64,000 nt of DNA from contig CAJNDS010002445.1 in NCBI GenBank assembly GCA_905221605.1, positions 17,501-81,500 of the forward strand, in the 5' to 3' direction. The stretch is from Symbiodinium natans. Taxonomy: Eukaryota; Sar; Dinophyceae; Suessiales; Symbiodiniaceae. This document shows positions 12,201-24,200 of this stretch, one piece after another. The position numbers were made by a program, and so were the translations under genes. Within the stretch, counting starts at the first letter, position 1. Every line of letters begins with the position of its first letter. The notes beneath the pieces were generated by a model. It was given only the letters and a program-made list of their open reading frames with translations. It made no database searches and was not told where the DNA came from.

Positions 12201-15200
12201 CCCCGATCGAGCCCTTTGACGAGCCAGTAGCTCCAACCCAAACGGTAGCAAGACCGGCTGAACAATTCCTAAGTCCTGACAAAGAGCGACCCAATGGCGG
12301 CGACTAGCATGAAGCAGCGCTAACGGCCAAAAATCCGAATCCAACCCTGCCACATGCAACAACTTGCGGGTAAGCCCCTTTAATTGCTGCACCGCCAGTT
12401 CGGCCTTGTTGCCTGCAGGAGACTCCCCAGGCGTCCAGGTAGGGTGAATGCCACGATCACGACACCAGCTGACTAGAGCCTTGGATTTAAGTTCCTGCGC
12501 CCGATCTGCATGGTATCTGTGCACAGGAAACCCAAAGGCTTCTAACTTGTTGACTACAGCTTGCACCGCAGGAAGTACTTCTTTTGCCTTCTTGGCACGC
12601 AGTGGAACCCCCATAAACAAAGTGCGAGTTGGTACAACAGGAGGAACGTCACCCTCTGGAGAATCCGGTACATCTGCAGGCTCAGGACCCTTTGCACGTA
12701 TGCGATGCGTAACCTTGTCAACTACTGGTGCCCCCTTTAACCCCGACTCAGACCCGAGACTGAAAACCGGCAGCAACCCAGGAAGGTCCTCATCCCCAAC
12801 GCCATCACTCCCCTCTGGGTCTAAGTACACCGAAGCCATCCGTGCAGGGTCTTCGATCAGCCCAACCCCTGCACCTACCGGAAAGATTGGAACAGTAAAG
12901 GCAAAAGCCAGAAAGTAGCGATACCCTCCTCCCCGATCCCTCCCCGATGCAGTCGGATCATAGCTGCGTCCATTCTTAAACGGCCCTGCTATATCACATG
13001 ACAAGGAGTGGACGTTGGTGCAGGAAGCCCGCCAATGCGAGCGCTGGCGTGCTTGAGCTCCCAAGCAGACCTCACACCCGCGTCTAAAAGGCACATGATC
13101 GTTCCGCTCATGCCGTTGAATCCGCTCCGCCTCTGTGAGCCGAGCTAGAAAGACGCGACGCTCTTCTACTTCAGATTGCTTCTCCTGTTCCCTGAACCAT
13201 AGACCCCAAGCACACCTCACCATATGGCTAAGCCCTGGAGCCCAAAGTGCCCAGTACGGTACCTCTTTAAGTCGAGACTGAGGAAGAATCGGCCCCTTCC
13301 CAAACTCCGCCCTTTGCAACGGGGTCAGAAAGTGCTGATCCAAATTCTCATAGAGCCACCACGAAGTTGTCGCAAACGTAGTCGTCTTAGGTCTAGCGTG
13401 CCCAAACTTCCCCTGGTCAAAGTGGGCAACATAAACCCCAAACATGTCCCGAAAGTAGCTCCACTCAGGAAACGCGCAAAAGGATGTCCAACCCCCCTCA
13501 GGCACTTGCTCCCCTTCAAGATATTCCTCAGGATCACGTGGATGCTCCCATCCGAACAGGACGCGACGCCCACCGATCTGAGTTCCGAATCCACCAGTCT
13601 CCCTTGTATGCAAATTCGCTGCGGCTCTCTTCAAAGGCCACTTCGCCAAATCTACCGCATCTGTGATCCCATCCGGGAATACTGAACAGCCCTCAAGCAA
13701 CCCTGCATCTGCCAACCCTTCACTGGGATTTGGGGGACCATCCGCTGCCGCTTGGGCCACTGCGTACAGGAACAAGCACCCAAAGGATATTATCCTCAGT
13801 AACCAGCCCAGCTAGATTTCCCGGAAGGCCTGGTAAACCCCACCGTCCCGAGCCCTCACAGGAGGTGGACCGCCATCCCCAAGTACGACATAGAGGCCCT
13901 CCTATGACCCCCCCGACAACCCCACTACATGCCCACACCAACAAGTGTTGCCACACGTTCTTAGCTAGCAGATCGGAGCCACGGGCCTTTTCAACTTCAA
14001 CCAAGATGCCAGGGACCCGCCACTTCTGCTGTCCTGCAAACAGATGTGTGAGCACCTCACCTGGCTTAGCCTTCAAGATACTCCGCCGGCGACGGTGATT
14101 CCATGGAGTTCCTTCTGGATCCAAGGTGCCCGGCAAGGCGTCATCCCCTGCAACTTGGTTAAGGACTCCTATCGGCACATCAGGGAACATACTACGCAGC
14201 CACACCAGTTGATTCACCCGAGAAAGAGACCCTGTAGCAACCTGAAAGGCCAGCCATGAACGAAGTCTAGAACGCGGTACCGTAGCCCCTCCGTCGAGAC
14301 CCACACTTTTCACAGAGACCCCCAGACCCGGTTCCCTTAACTGCTCATATTCCCGAAGCAACTGGAGCCCAATCTCCCTGTCAATGAGGGGACAACCCTT
14401 CACCACCGTAACCTCCAATGGAATCCTTCCCTTACGCCGAATGGTGCAACCCTTCTTTCCCCACACAATGGAGAAGCCTAGCTGAACCAAGTACCCTGCA
14501 GGAATGATGACTTGACATGCTGCTTCGCTCAGCAGAGTCCCATGCTTGTTTATGTGCAACTGCGTACCGCCACTAGCCAGATCAACCCTGATGACTTGGG
14601 ACTCTGCCACCTCAATCGGATCTGCAGGTCGTAGTGCATTCGTAGCTCCACTGTCAACTGGAGCATAGAGAGGATCCGAAGCATTGGCAACAGCACTCAT
14701 AAGCCAACCCCGATCAATACCAAACCCGCTGAGCACCCCTTCACTTGGAACCTGCAAGGGCTTGAGCGAAACTCCCTTCAGCAGCTTCGTGGCTTCCGCA
14801 AACAAAGCTTCCTGCGCTGACGATTGCCCATTCCCCGTTCCTGCAGAACCAGACGAGCCCTCAGTCCTTTGCCCCGTTGCTGAATTATCCTCAGAGATAC
14901 CCTTAGCTTGTGGGGTTACCTTGGCTTTGGGGGACCCTTGCTTGGCACCAGCCTTAGGGGAGGAAGGATCCGGGGTAACCAGGTAACCACCTGCCTATTC
15001 TCAGGGGCTACAATGGGGCAGTCAGGGCGAAAATGACCTTCTTGACCACACGCCAGGCAACGCTTCGACTTCCGAGCCTGCACTCGGTCATGCCTAAACC
15101 GGCAAGAGTCACCGAACTTACATCCCTTCCCTTCATCAAAGCTAAAGCAGGGTTTAGGCTCCCCCGCCTCAAACTTTCCCTTGCCCTTTCCTTTCCCCTT

Positions 15201-18200
15201 CTCACCCTTTCCTCCCTCAAGGGCCTTGACCCCCGGATTTCCTGAGAACTCCCCGCCCTTAGGCACTGCTGGCGCCTTGGGCACTGAGCCTTCATTCTGA
15301 GCCTCCGCCCTAGCCGCTGCAGCCCGAGCTTTCTTATCGGGTACCTGGCCCTCTTGGCCCAACGCAAGCGCTTCACACTCGGCTTGGATTAACCTTACCA
15401 ACTGAACCACCGTAGGAACCGTAGGATTGTAATCCAACGCCACCCTATGCCGAAATGCGTTCACCCGAAAGCCCAACGCCGGGTGCTGCCCCAGCAGTCC
15501 TGCAGTTGCTTTATCAACTCCTGCCAACAACAGCGACGGATCTGGCATAGAAGCTCCCAGCTCCCGAACCCTGTAGAAATGCTGCTGCCACTTCCGCAGC
15601 ATTGCTACCGCAGTTGTGACTGTAGAAACAGTCTCCGGCAAAGTAAGCTGACGCAGCAACGTGGATCTTTCGGATGACCCACCCGGTTGGTAAACGTACT
15701 GTACCCTAAACAACAACGAAGCAGTAGTCAACCACCTGTTCGACACCGCGTCGTCCCTCAGACTCTGTGGAATAGCTGCCAACATAAGGCTTACAGCCCT
15801 AGACTCCACCCTCTGAAACTTCACCTCATCAAATACAGCGACGACTCCACCTGGGTCTAGGCTGAGTCTATCCAGAGGATCAGCAACCAGCCATCGCTGG
15901 TAACACTTCGTAGCTGCCATCTCCACTGCTTCATACCAGACCAACGCACTAGGACTCAACCCGGCAAACACCTGCCTAAGCTGCGCCATCCAATTGCCAC
16001 AGGCAACCGCAGAGGTACTCACATCCAACGCAGGTAACTTGGGCAGCTCCGAAATGTATTTCGCCGGCTCTTCCGGTCTCTCGCCCACGCTGCTGCCTAT
16101 CACCCCAGTATTTGGCGCTTGCATCCTAGCATCACCAACCCCTGGAACTGCAGCTTCTGCAAGCGACCGGCAAGCTTCACGAGGCGGTGGAATCGGCGGA
16201 GGTCGAATCACAGTACCTCCTGGAGATACCGGATACCCTTGGCAATCCACCCCCCAATTCCCTGAACCGCAACCTCTAGGAGTGTGAAAAACCTGATTGT
16301 GAACCGACTCACCCTCATACCCCGGTACACCCCCGTACTCCATCCCACGCACACCCAGAACCTTTGCCATAAAACCCGTGGAGTTCAACCTGGCAGGCGG
16401 CTCAACTGGCAGAAGGATTGGTTTAGGGACAGGTGGCATAAGCACTGGATCCAAAACACGTCTGTCAAACTCCATGGATGGCTCACGCGGTTCATGGCCC
16501 TCTCGATGAAGCCCAGCTTGTCTTCCCTGATAGTGCACCAACTCCCGAGACTCCAAGTCCCCGGACACCAATGACCCACCCTGGACCACCATACTTTTCT
16601 GAACCCCACCTACCCCCATTGGAGCTTGAGGTCCGCCCTGGGCCTGTGGAGGACTGAAAGTCTGGGGCCCTCCCCGGCTCAATGGCGGAATGCCAGCAGA
16701 CCTACTTTCCGTGGGCCTTGAAGCTCCTACACTACTGTTCATCAGTGAAACCGGCGAACTCATATGTGCTTCCAGCTCAGGCGGTGTGGCCTGTGTTCGT
16801 CCGCTATGCCAACTCGATTGGGTCTCCATCTGGTCCACGCGCATTCGCAAGGATCTATTCTCTTCCATCACTTGCAAGAGTAGCGCTTCCAACCGAGATG
16901 TTCCGTCGGCGATTGCTGGAACCAGTTCTCTGCTATCCCCTGGGAAGGGTCTCATCTGATACGCCTCTTCCAGCCGCTGAGGGAAACCACCCTTCCAACT
17001 TCCAGGACTCCTCAGTTCCGGACTAAGCCCACTTTGACCTTCAGAACACGGGTGGGGCCTAACGCGCTCTACTCCGTATCCCGCAGCCAACGGCTCACCG
17101 TCGTCCCTCCTGCCGGCCTGGATCTCTCCAGCAAGCGCTGCGCTGCCCGATTGTCCCTCAGGAAACCCCTCAAGCCGCGCCACACGCACTGTAGCTTCCC
17201 TTGAACCTTCGTCCGCAAAATACTGTGGCTCACCTGTACATGCCCCGGAAATCCTGTCGCCAAGACCAGTTTCGTTGATCTCTGAGACACGCTGCGCGTC
17301 TCCATCTAACGTAGCTGGCCTATTCCGCAGCAACTCCACCTCAGCATGCACTTTGTCGGAATGGAACGGACTGGCAACGAGCCCTTCCACTGGTGCTTCT
17401 TCCTTTGGACTCCTCGAATCGATCAGGGCTGCTTCTTGCACCCTTCCTTCGGAATCTGCTTCATCATTACAATGCAAAGCTTGACTCAAGGCTGTTTCAT
17501 ACGCAGCATCTGCATCACCCGGGGCCTCCAACACAGCACCCCCCGAGGGACTTGCTGACTCACGTTTTCTCATCAAGGGATCCATGGCTGTGGACACAGG
17601 CTCTAGTCTACGACTTTCGCAACCCTTGCCCGTTAGCTTAACAGCCCCTAGCCCAAAATCCCCACTAGGTCCCTTAGCCCAACCGTAGCAAGAGGCTACG
17701 GCTGATAACCTACGTAAATAGGGTGCCAAAATCCGGTAGATCGCAACTTAAGTTGGTGGTTTTGCTTAATGCACCAACCAGAATCTCTCTAAAGAAGGTA
17801 ACTTAAGTCCCTGGGACCCAAACTAAACCCCCCCACAGAGGCCTCGAACTTCTTTTTGAGCAACAGAAAACAGCCTCAGATACACGCGTGTCATCCTTGC
17901 GCAGGGGCCATGTGCATCTTCACCTGGCGGAGCTTACGCATAAGGGGCTTAGGGGTTTAGGGTTGAGGGTTTGAGGGTTTAGTGTTTAGGGTTTACGGTT
18001 TGGGGGTTGAGGGTTGTCTGAAACCTACCTAGCCGGATGCCTAGCAAGCTTTTGAGTATGCCCAGCGTCTGAGTGTCGATGAGGATGAGGTTCTTCACAA
18101 AGGTCCTGTCACCCGACAGCAGGCTTCCAGCCCCTTATGCTAGCAGTCCTTCATAGGCAGCAGAGTACCCCCTACTAGAATCCCTATTATGGATTGTTAG

Positions 18201-21200
18201 TATAAGAGGGAACATCACAAGTTAGGGTTTTGATTACCAATGCCCTGCACCTACACTCTGGCAGTCTTCTGGCTCTGCCTGCGTAGATGGGTTTGACAAG
18301 GCGGTGGTAGGGTGCTGTAGGTGTCTCGGACGCGATGCCCGGAATCCTAAACGCCCCAAGCCCTAAACCCAGAATCCTAGACCCAGCCAGCAACTTATGC
18401 TCCCAGTGTATCTGCAAAAAAAATCCACTCTCCCCTATCACTCCGCCTTTTCGCAAAGATGCGTCAGGCCTTCAACAGTTCGTTTCAGAGAAAATTCCCT
18501 GCATGCCTGGCGGCCCTACGCGCGACTTTGCGTTGTTTAAGCTGCACAGTCTCCAAGAAACGTGCACGTGCCGGGTTTCGTAGACCCTAAACCCCGAACC
18601 CTTGCAACCCAAAAGACCTCTCACAGGTCCCCTAAGCCCTAGACCCCAAACCCGACACTCCCTCAACTCCAAAAACCTTACGGCCCTAACCCTCAGCCCG
18701 AAACCCAAAACCCGAAACCCAAAACCCCAAGCTCCCCCAACCCTGGAGCCGGTCCCATCCAAGATCCACTTCAGCCTCGGCACCCAAAAAGGGGTGTGAG
18801 ACTTCGAGGGGGTGCGAGGGAGTTCAGTTTCGGTGCTTAAGACCTCGAGTTTGAGGCCCGGAGTGTGGGGCTTAGGGCTTAACACCCTTACCCCCAAACC
18901 CCAAACCCGAAACCCGAAACCCTAAACCCTAAACCCTAAACCCTGTAGGATTTGGAGTTTGGGGCAGGGCTTGTGAAAGGCGATGCCACAGCTAAGGCAG
19001 AGGCAAGGCTCGTAGTCCCCACAAGTTAGGGTCTAGGGTCTAGGGTCTAGGGTCTAGGGTTTAGGGTTTAGGGTTTAGGGTTTAGGGTTTAGGGTTTAGG
19101 GTTTAGGGTTTAGGGTTTAGGGTTTAGGGTTTAGGGTTTAGGGCTAGGGTTTAGAGTATGAGGCTGGAGCTAAATTGCAAGCGCTTCCGGGTCTCTGCTA
19201 TGGCGTCTTGCGTCTGGAGAGTACCAGCATGGACCATCTTGTCGGAAGAACATATCGAGCAACAATGATAACGGATAGCGCACTCCAAAACACCCAACAA
19301 AGCCCATGATGAAAGCCCGAACGAAACCCCTATCCCTAAACCCTAAAACGGCCTTCACGCCCAACAAGCCGAATACAAGCAGCAAAAAAAAAAACACGAA
19401 ACACGGGGGCAAGGCGCCACCAAAGCAGCATGTGCCCGGTGACCGCGAAGTAGGACACCGCACCCAACCCACGATGCCAGTGCAGAACCCTGTTAGGGTT
19501 TAGAGTTTAGGGTTTAGGGTTTAGGGCTTAGGGTTTAGGGTTTAGGATTTAGGGTTTAGGGTTCAGGGTTTAGGATTTTGGGTTTAAGTTTTAGGGTCTT
19601 TGGGAGTTTAGAGGTGGCCCTGGACGTCTGACATGTCCCCCTACACCATTCCCCAAAACCCGAAACGAAGCAAAGTCTCCGCTTCCTTCTTGGGGATCTC
19701 GGTTCTCACATTGCTCATCATTCAGGGTACTCAATAGGCCCATGCCAACCCTGAAACATCAGGATAACGATAGGAGAACTCAACATCACAAGCCCCCCCG
19801 CCCCCGCACTCACCCCCAAAGAGCAACCGAGGGGACGCCCCGCATGCACCCAACAAAAGCAACAGAAGACGTTTGAGCCCTTGGCCGAAGGACGTTTAGG
19901 GTGCAGGGTTGAGGGTTTAGGAAGGCTCCAGGGGGCTGCCGGCTTTATGGCTCACATCCTTTCGCCTCATGCACATAGGGTCTAGGATTCCTGGTCTTGG
20001 GTTTAGGGGAATCTGAAGCCCCAACATCAACAGAATTCTACAGATGTCATGGGTCTTCATACCTGAACCCTGGACCTGAAAATCTCGAGCTGCAAGCTAC
20101 ACGGACTGCGCTATCATCTTCTCCCCCCAATACTGGACCCAGCCAGGACCTTTACTATATGATACTTGGCGGGAAGTGATTACGAAGAGACTTGCCACGC
20201 AATCTCAACCCAAACCCTACACCCTGAACCCTAACCCCAAACCCTATCCCCTAACCCCGAAACCCTAAACCCTAAACCCTAAACCCCAAACCCTAAACCC
20301 TAAACCCTTAAACCCTACACCCTAAACCCTAAACCCTAAACCCTGAACCCTGAACCCTGAACCCTAAACCCTCCTCCCCTCTCCCGGCCACTCCACCTCT
20401 CGAAGCTGAGGCCCATGACCCACAGCAGGATGCTGTCCTTCTTTCAGGGTTTAGGGTTTTAGGGTTTTCGGGTTTTAGGGTTTTAGGGTTTTCAGGTTTT
20501 AGGGTTCAAGGGTTTTAGGGCTTTTGGGTTTTTAGGGTTTAGGGTTTGGGGTTTAGGGTTTAGGGTTTTGGGGGTTTGGGGGTTCAGCGTTGGGGCGGAT
20601 GTCCGTGCGAGGGAAGTTGCATGACTCTGACATCTCTAGAAGTGCTTTCTGCTTCGGGGCTGTGGGGACTCAAACTTGGTGCCTTCAGGGTTTAGGGCTG
20701 TAGGGCTTCGGAAATTTGGCAAAGCAGAACTTCGAGCGTAGGATGCTTGGGGTCGTCGGCTCGCCGGAATGCGTTGCAACAGAGGCCCGATAAAGGGCGG
20801 CCCGTGAACCCCACAATCGAGGATTGGGTTTTAGGGTTTAGGGGGTAGGGTCTAGGGTTTAGAGCGATTTGAAGGCTTGTGGCTGGGTTGTTTGGGCCTG
20901 AGGGATGTGGCGTGTGCGCGCAAGCCCGATGCCGGAGCACCAAGCCCCCATCCTTGGCGACGGGCAACATCGTCAGCGCGAAGGCGAGCGAGGCCATATG
21001 CCCGGAGACCCGACACAGCACGTGCCTCACGGCTCAGACCGTTGAGGGTTTGGGGTTTAGGGCCTAGGGTTTAGGGTTTAGGGCTTAGGGTTTAGGCTTT
21101 GAGGGTTTAGAAACTGTTCCTGAAGATTGCTGCGGTCTCACCAATTGAAAGAACCAGCCGGCTTAATCAGCCCGTCCCCCACCCTCACCCAAACCCTGAA

Positions 21201-24200
21201 AACCCGAACCTCAGACCCTAAACCCCCAAAGCCCGAAACCCCAAACTCTCAAACCCCTAACCCGGAAATCTCAATCCCTGAACCCTGACCTCAACCCCCA
21301 AACCCCAAACCCTACATCCCGAACCCTGAAAACCCTCAACCCAAAACTATCTTAAAGCCCTGAACCCTAAAGCCCTGAACCCTGAACCCTGAGCCCAAAA
21401 GTCGTCAAAACCCTGAAACCCCAGGCACCAAAACCCCAAACCCTAAAGCCCTAAACCCTAAAGCCCCAAACCCTAAAAAACCCACACGAAGCAACCCTAC
21501 AACACCTAAGTACGCCCAGCTGCAGCTCCCCTCGGCCGGTATTCACACTGCCGACGATCTGCTCACACTTCAGCTGGGCTCCTGAAGAGCTTAGGGGGGG
21601 TTTGGGGGGTTTGGGGGGTTTGGGGTCTGGGGTTTAGGGTTTAGGGTTTAGGGCTTAGGGTTTAGGATGTAGGGTTTAGGGTTAGGGGGTTTGGGGGTTC
21701 AGGGTCCGGGGTTTAGGGCTTGTTGTTTAGGGTTTGGGGTTTAGGATTTAGGGTGTCTGGGATGTATGTTTAGGGTTAGGGGTTTCAGGGGTTCAGGGTT
21801 TCAGGTCTCAGGGCTTCAGGGTTTCAGGGTCTTTGCTTCAGGCCATGAGGGAGGTGTAGGGTTTGGTCGCCCTGTTGCTTATGGCTCTAAAGAAGGTATT
21901 TTGACGCCGCTGCTAAACGACGGTGGGGGTACAGGCAAGCCCTACACCCTAAACCCTAAACCCTAAACCCTAAAACCCTAAAACCCTAAACCCTAAACCC
22001 TAAACCCTAAACCCTAAACCCTAAACCCTAAACCCTAAACCCTACCTAAAACCCTTAGAGTACTACATGCCCACAAACCACCGAATCCCTCAGAGCCATG
22101 GCCTGCTGTGCTCACCGCGACGCCCGGCTGACCCAGCTCCCCGAGCTTGTCGGACACCTCTCGGGCCATCCGGGTTTAGGACTGAAGGTTTAGGGTTTAG
22201 GGTTTAGGGTTCAGGGTTCAGGGTTCAGGGTTCAGGGTTTAGGGTTTAGGGTTTAGGGTTTAGGGTTTAGGGTTTAGGGTTTAGGGTTTAGAGTTCTTTC
22301 ATGGCTCAGGTTTTTTGAGTTTGGGATATTCAGAGATCAGGGCTGAAGTGTTGAGGGCTTGAAAGTTGTGCGAGTTCAAGGGCTTAGGGGTAACTTTTGG
22401 AGGTTTTAGGAACTAGGGAGCGTGCACCCTAAGGTTTGGGCCTTGGACAACTCACACTTTCGGTGGCTGTCGGGGGCTCTCGTAGTTTGTAGAGTTCATA
22501 GGGGCTTTGTGAGGGCCATATACGAAGATTTGGATTGAAGGGGTACCCTGGTATACTTCTGGAGCTCCTATCCGGGGACATCTCTCAACCGTTCCAACAT
22601 GTTGTCCAGCCCGCGTTCCAAACTCAGGCAAACGAGGGCAAACTAAAAAGCTGTTTAACCCTGGCACCCAGCTTTTGAAAGTCCTCCCCTGGGAAGCCCC
22701 CTCCTGAGAAAAGTCCGAACCTCCTTCTCAGGTGAGGCCCAGCACTCGTGCGCAGCATCGATGTGATGGAACCTGCTCACTTGTCAAATGAGGCGACTTG
22801 GGCCGTTGCGCACGCAACTAGAAGAGGGGCTGGGGAAGGTCTTTCACGGTGATTCCTACATGGTTTTCAGGGGGTTTGCATGGGCCTCGGCAGCACAGAA
22901 ACGTTTCCAAAAAAAAACCCGACAAACAAAACGACACCGGTCACGCGCCGAAGCTCAGGTCAGAATACTGACACGTCTGCGCCGGCAAGGCCAATAATCC
23001 TCAACAATCCCAAAAAGTCGGCGATATCCACTTTGCCCAAGGGGCTGCCGAGACTTGCATCCGGTCAGGAGCCTGCATGGGCCTCCGCAGCACAGCGACC
23101 TTAAACCCACCTGCATCAGTCTGACGCCGAGATCGCCGCATAGATACCAGGCGCCAATAAAGTCAACAATACCAAAGGCTTGGCTTGGCAATGGGTTGGC
23201 GATGTCCCATGCGGAGGCATGTGAGCCAGGGTCAGCGCTGCGGCACAGGTGGCCACAGTATGGCCAGCGGACCAGCCTGGGCGCCCACAAGGGTTTTTGG
23301 GCAGCCTGGCTGAACCAGCCAAAACGCCCTCCGGCCCCTTTAGACCGACCCAGCGACCAGCCGCCAGACAGCTCGCTGGAGGGTGAATCTGAAGGCCAGC
23401 TGGGACTGCCTCGCAGTCTCGCCGAGCGAAGGACCAGCACCCGCGCATGTCCAAAAATAGGCGTGCCCCTTTTATAACCCCAAATACAATAAAATCCCCT
23501 AAAAAGGACCACCAACAAAGGTATCCCTATTTTCGGAACCTCCAAGTGAGCGGGGCGGCAGGTTTAGGGCCTAGGGCTTAGGGTTTAGGGAACCTAGGAG
23601 GCCTTGGGAGACCGCGCGTTGGAACTACTCGACTCGCAACTGGATTAAGGGCCCCCTCTAAAGGTTTGGGGCTTGGTGCCCCTCCTACAGTACAAAGACT
23701 CGACCCTGCTTGGAGGTTCATGTTAGCGAAACATCGGGTTTCGGGTTTGGTTCCGGCGATCGAAGCTGCCAGCTCAGGGTATCTTCGGTTAGCAGGCCAA
23801 AAGTCAGACGTTTCGGGTTTAGGGTTTAGGGTTTAGGGTTTAGGGTTTAGGGTTTAGGGTTTAGGGTTTAGGATGATCCAGCCCTTAGCCCGGCTAAATC
23901 TCTCAAACCAACTCCTGCAGCCCCCGAGCCTGTCGTAGCCCCAGTACCAGTAGCCAAACCATCCTCACCACACAGAAGGCGTTGGGTTGCAGTTAAGGGC
24001 TTCAGGGATTTCGTGGAAGGGATTTCAGGGATTTAAGGGGTTTGAGTGGCCTGAGGGGTTTAAGGGATTTGCGGGATTCGGGGGTTTAGGGTTCGTGGGT
24101 TTAGGGGATGTAGGCACTAGGGGTTTTGGAGATTTAGCGGTCTAGGGCTTTGGGGCCTAGGGAAGGTCCTGCGAAGAACACCACCACGACCAGCACCGCG

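Larger units (their letters stand above)
5974..17940 (-). mobile_element. Complete Copia-type LTR retrotransposon
   Basis: An 11,967-bp element bounded by two 230-bp direct LTRs that I read as identical, with a 5-bp target duplication TAAGG at 5969-5973 and 17941-17945. Coding sense is the minus strand, so the 5' LTR is at 17711-17940. Order in sense direction: LTR, possible primer-binding site, Gag with CCCH and CCHC fingers, aspartic protease, methyltransferase-like region, integrase, reverse transcriptase, RNase H, membrane-segment extension, polypurine tract, LTR. Integrase before reverse transcriptase is the Copia (Ty1) order. The element is much longer than typical Copia elements (about 5 kb). 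Identical LTRs argue for very recent insertion. It sits inside an intron of the reductase gene in the same orientation. Confidence 0.95.

Noticed and set aside
14916-17729. Gag start at 17729 inside the LTR
   Set aside because: That codon is TTG; the first ATG in frame is at 17585, after the LTR and the primer-site region.
18960-19025. Cys-rich zinc-finger-like island (minus strand, CGDYEPCLCLSCGIAFHKPC)
   Set aside because: Attractive pattern, but another frame is open as well, it is a single 60-nt island, and it falls inside an inferred intron.
19640-19900. Exon-like minus-strand island with a 63-nt GT-AG intron (19751-19813)
   Set aside because: It is open across the candidate intron and protein-like, but lies between reductase exons 5 and 6, which already join in phase with conserved sequence; kept only as a possible alternative or chance exon.
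20590-20830. Exon-like minus-strand islands between reductase exons 4 and 5
   Set aside because: Exon 4 joins exon 5 in frame with the family motif (LPVAK-DSILL), so these islands would interrupt it; GC-rich sequence here stays open by chance.
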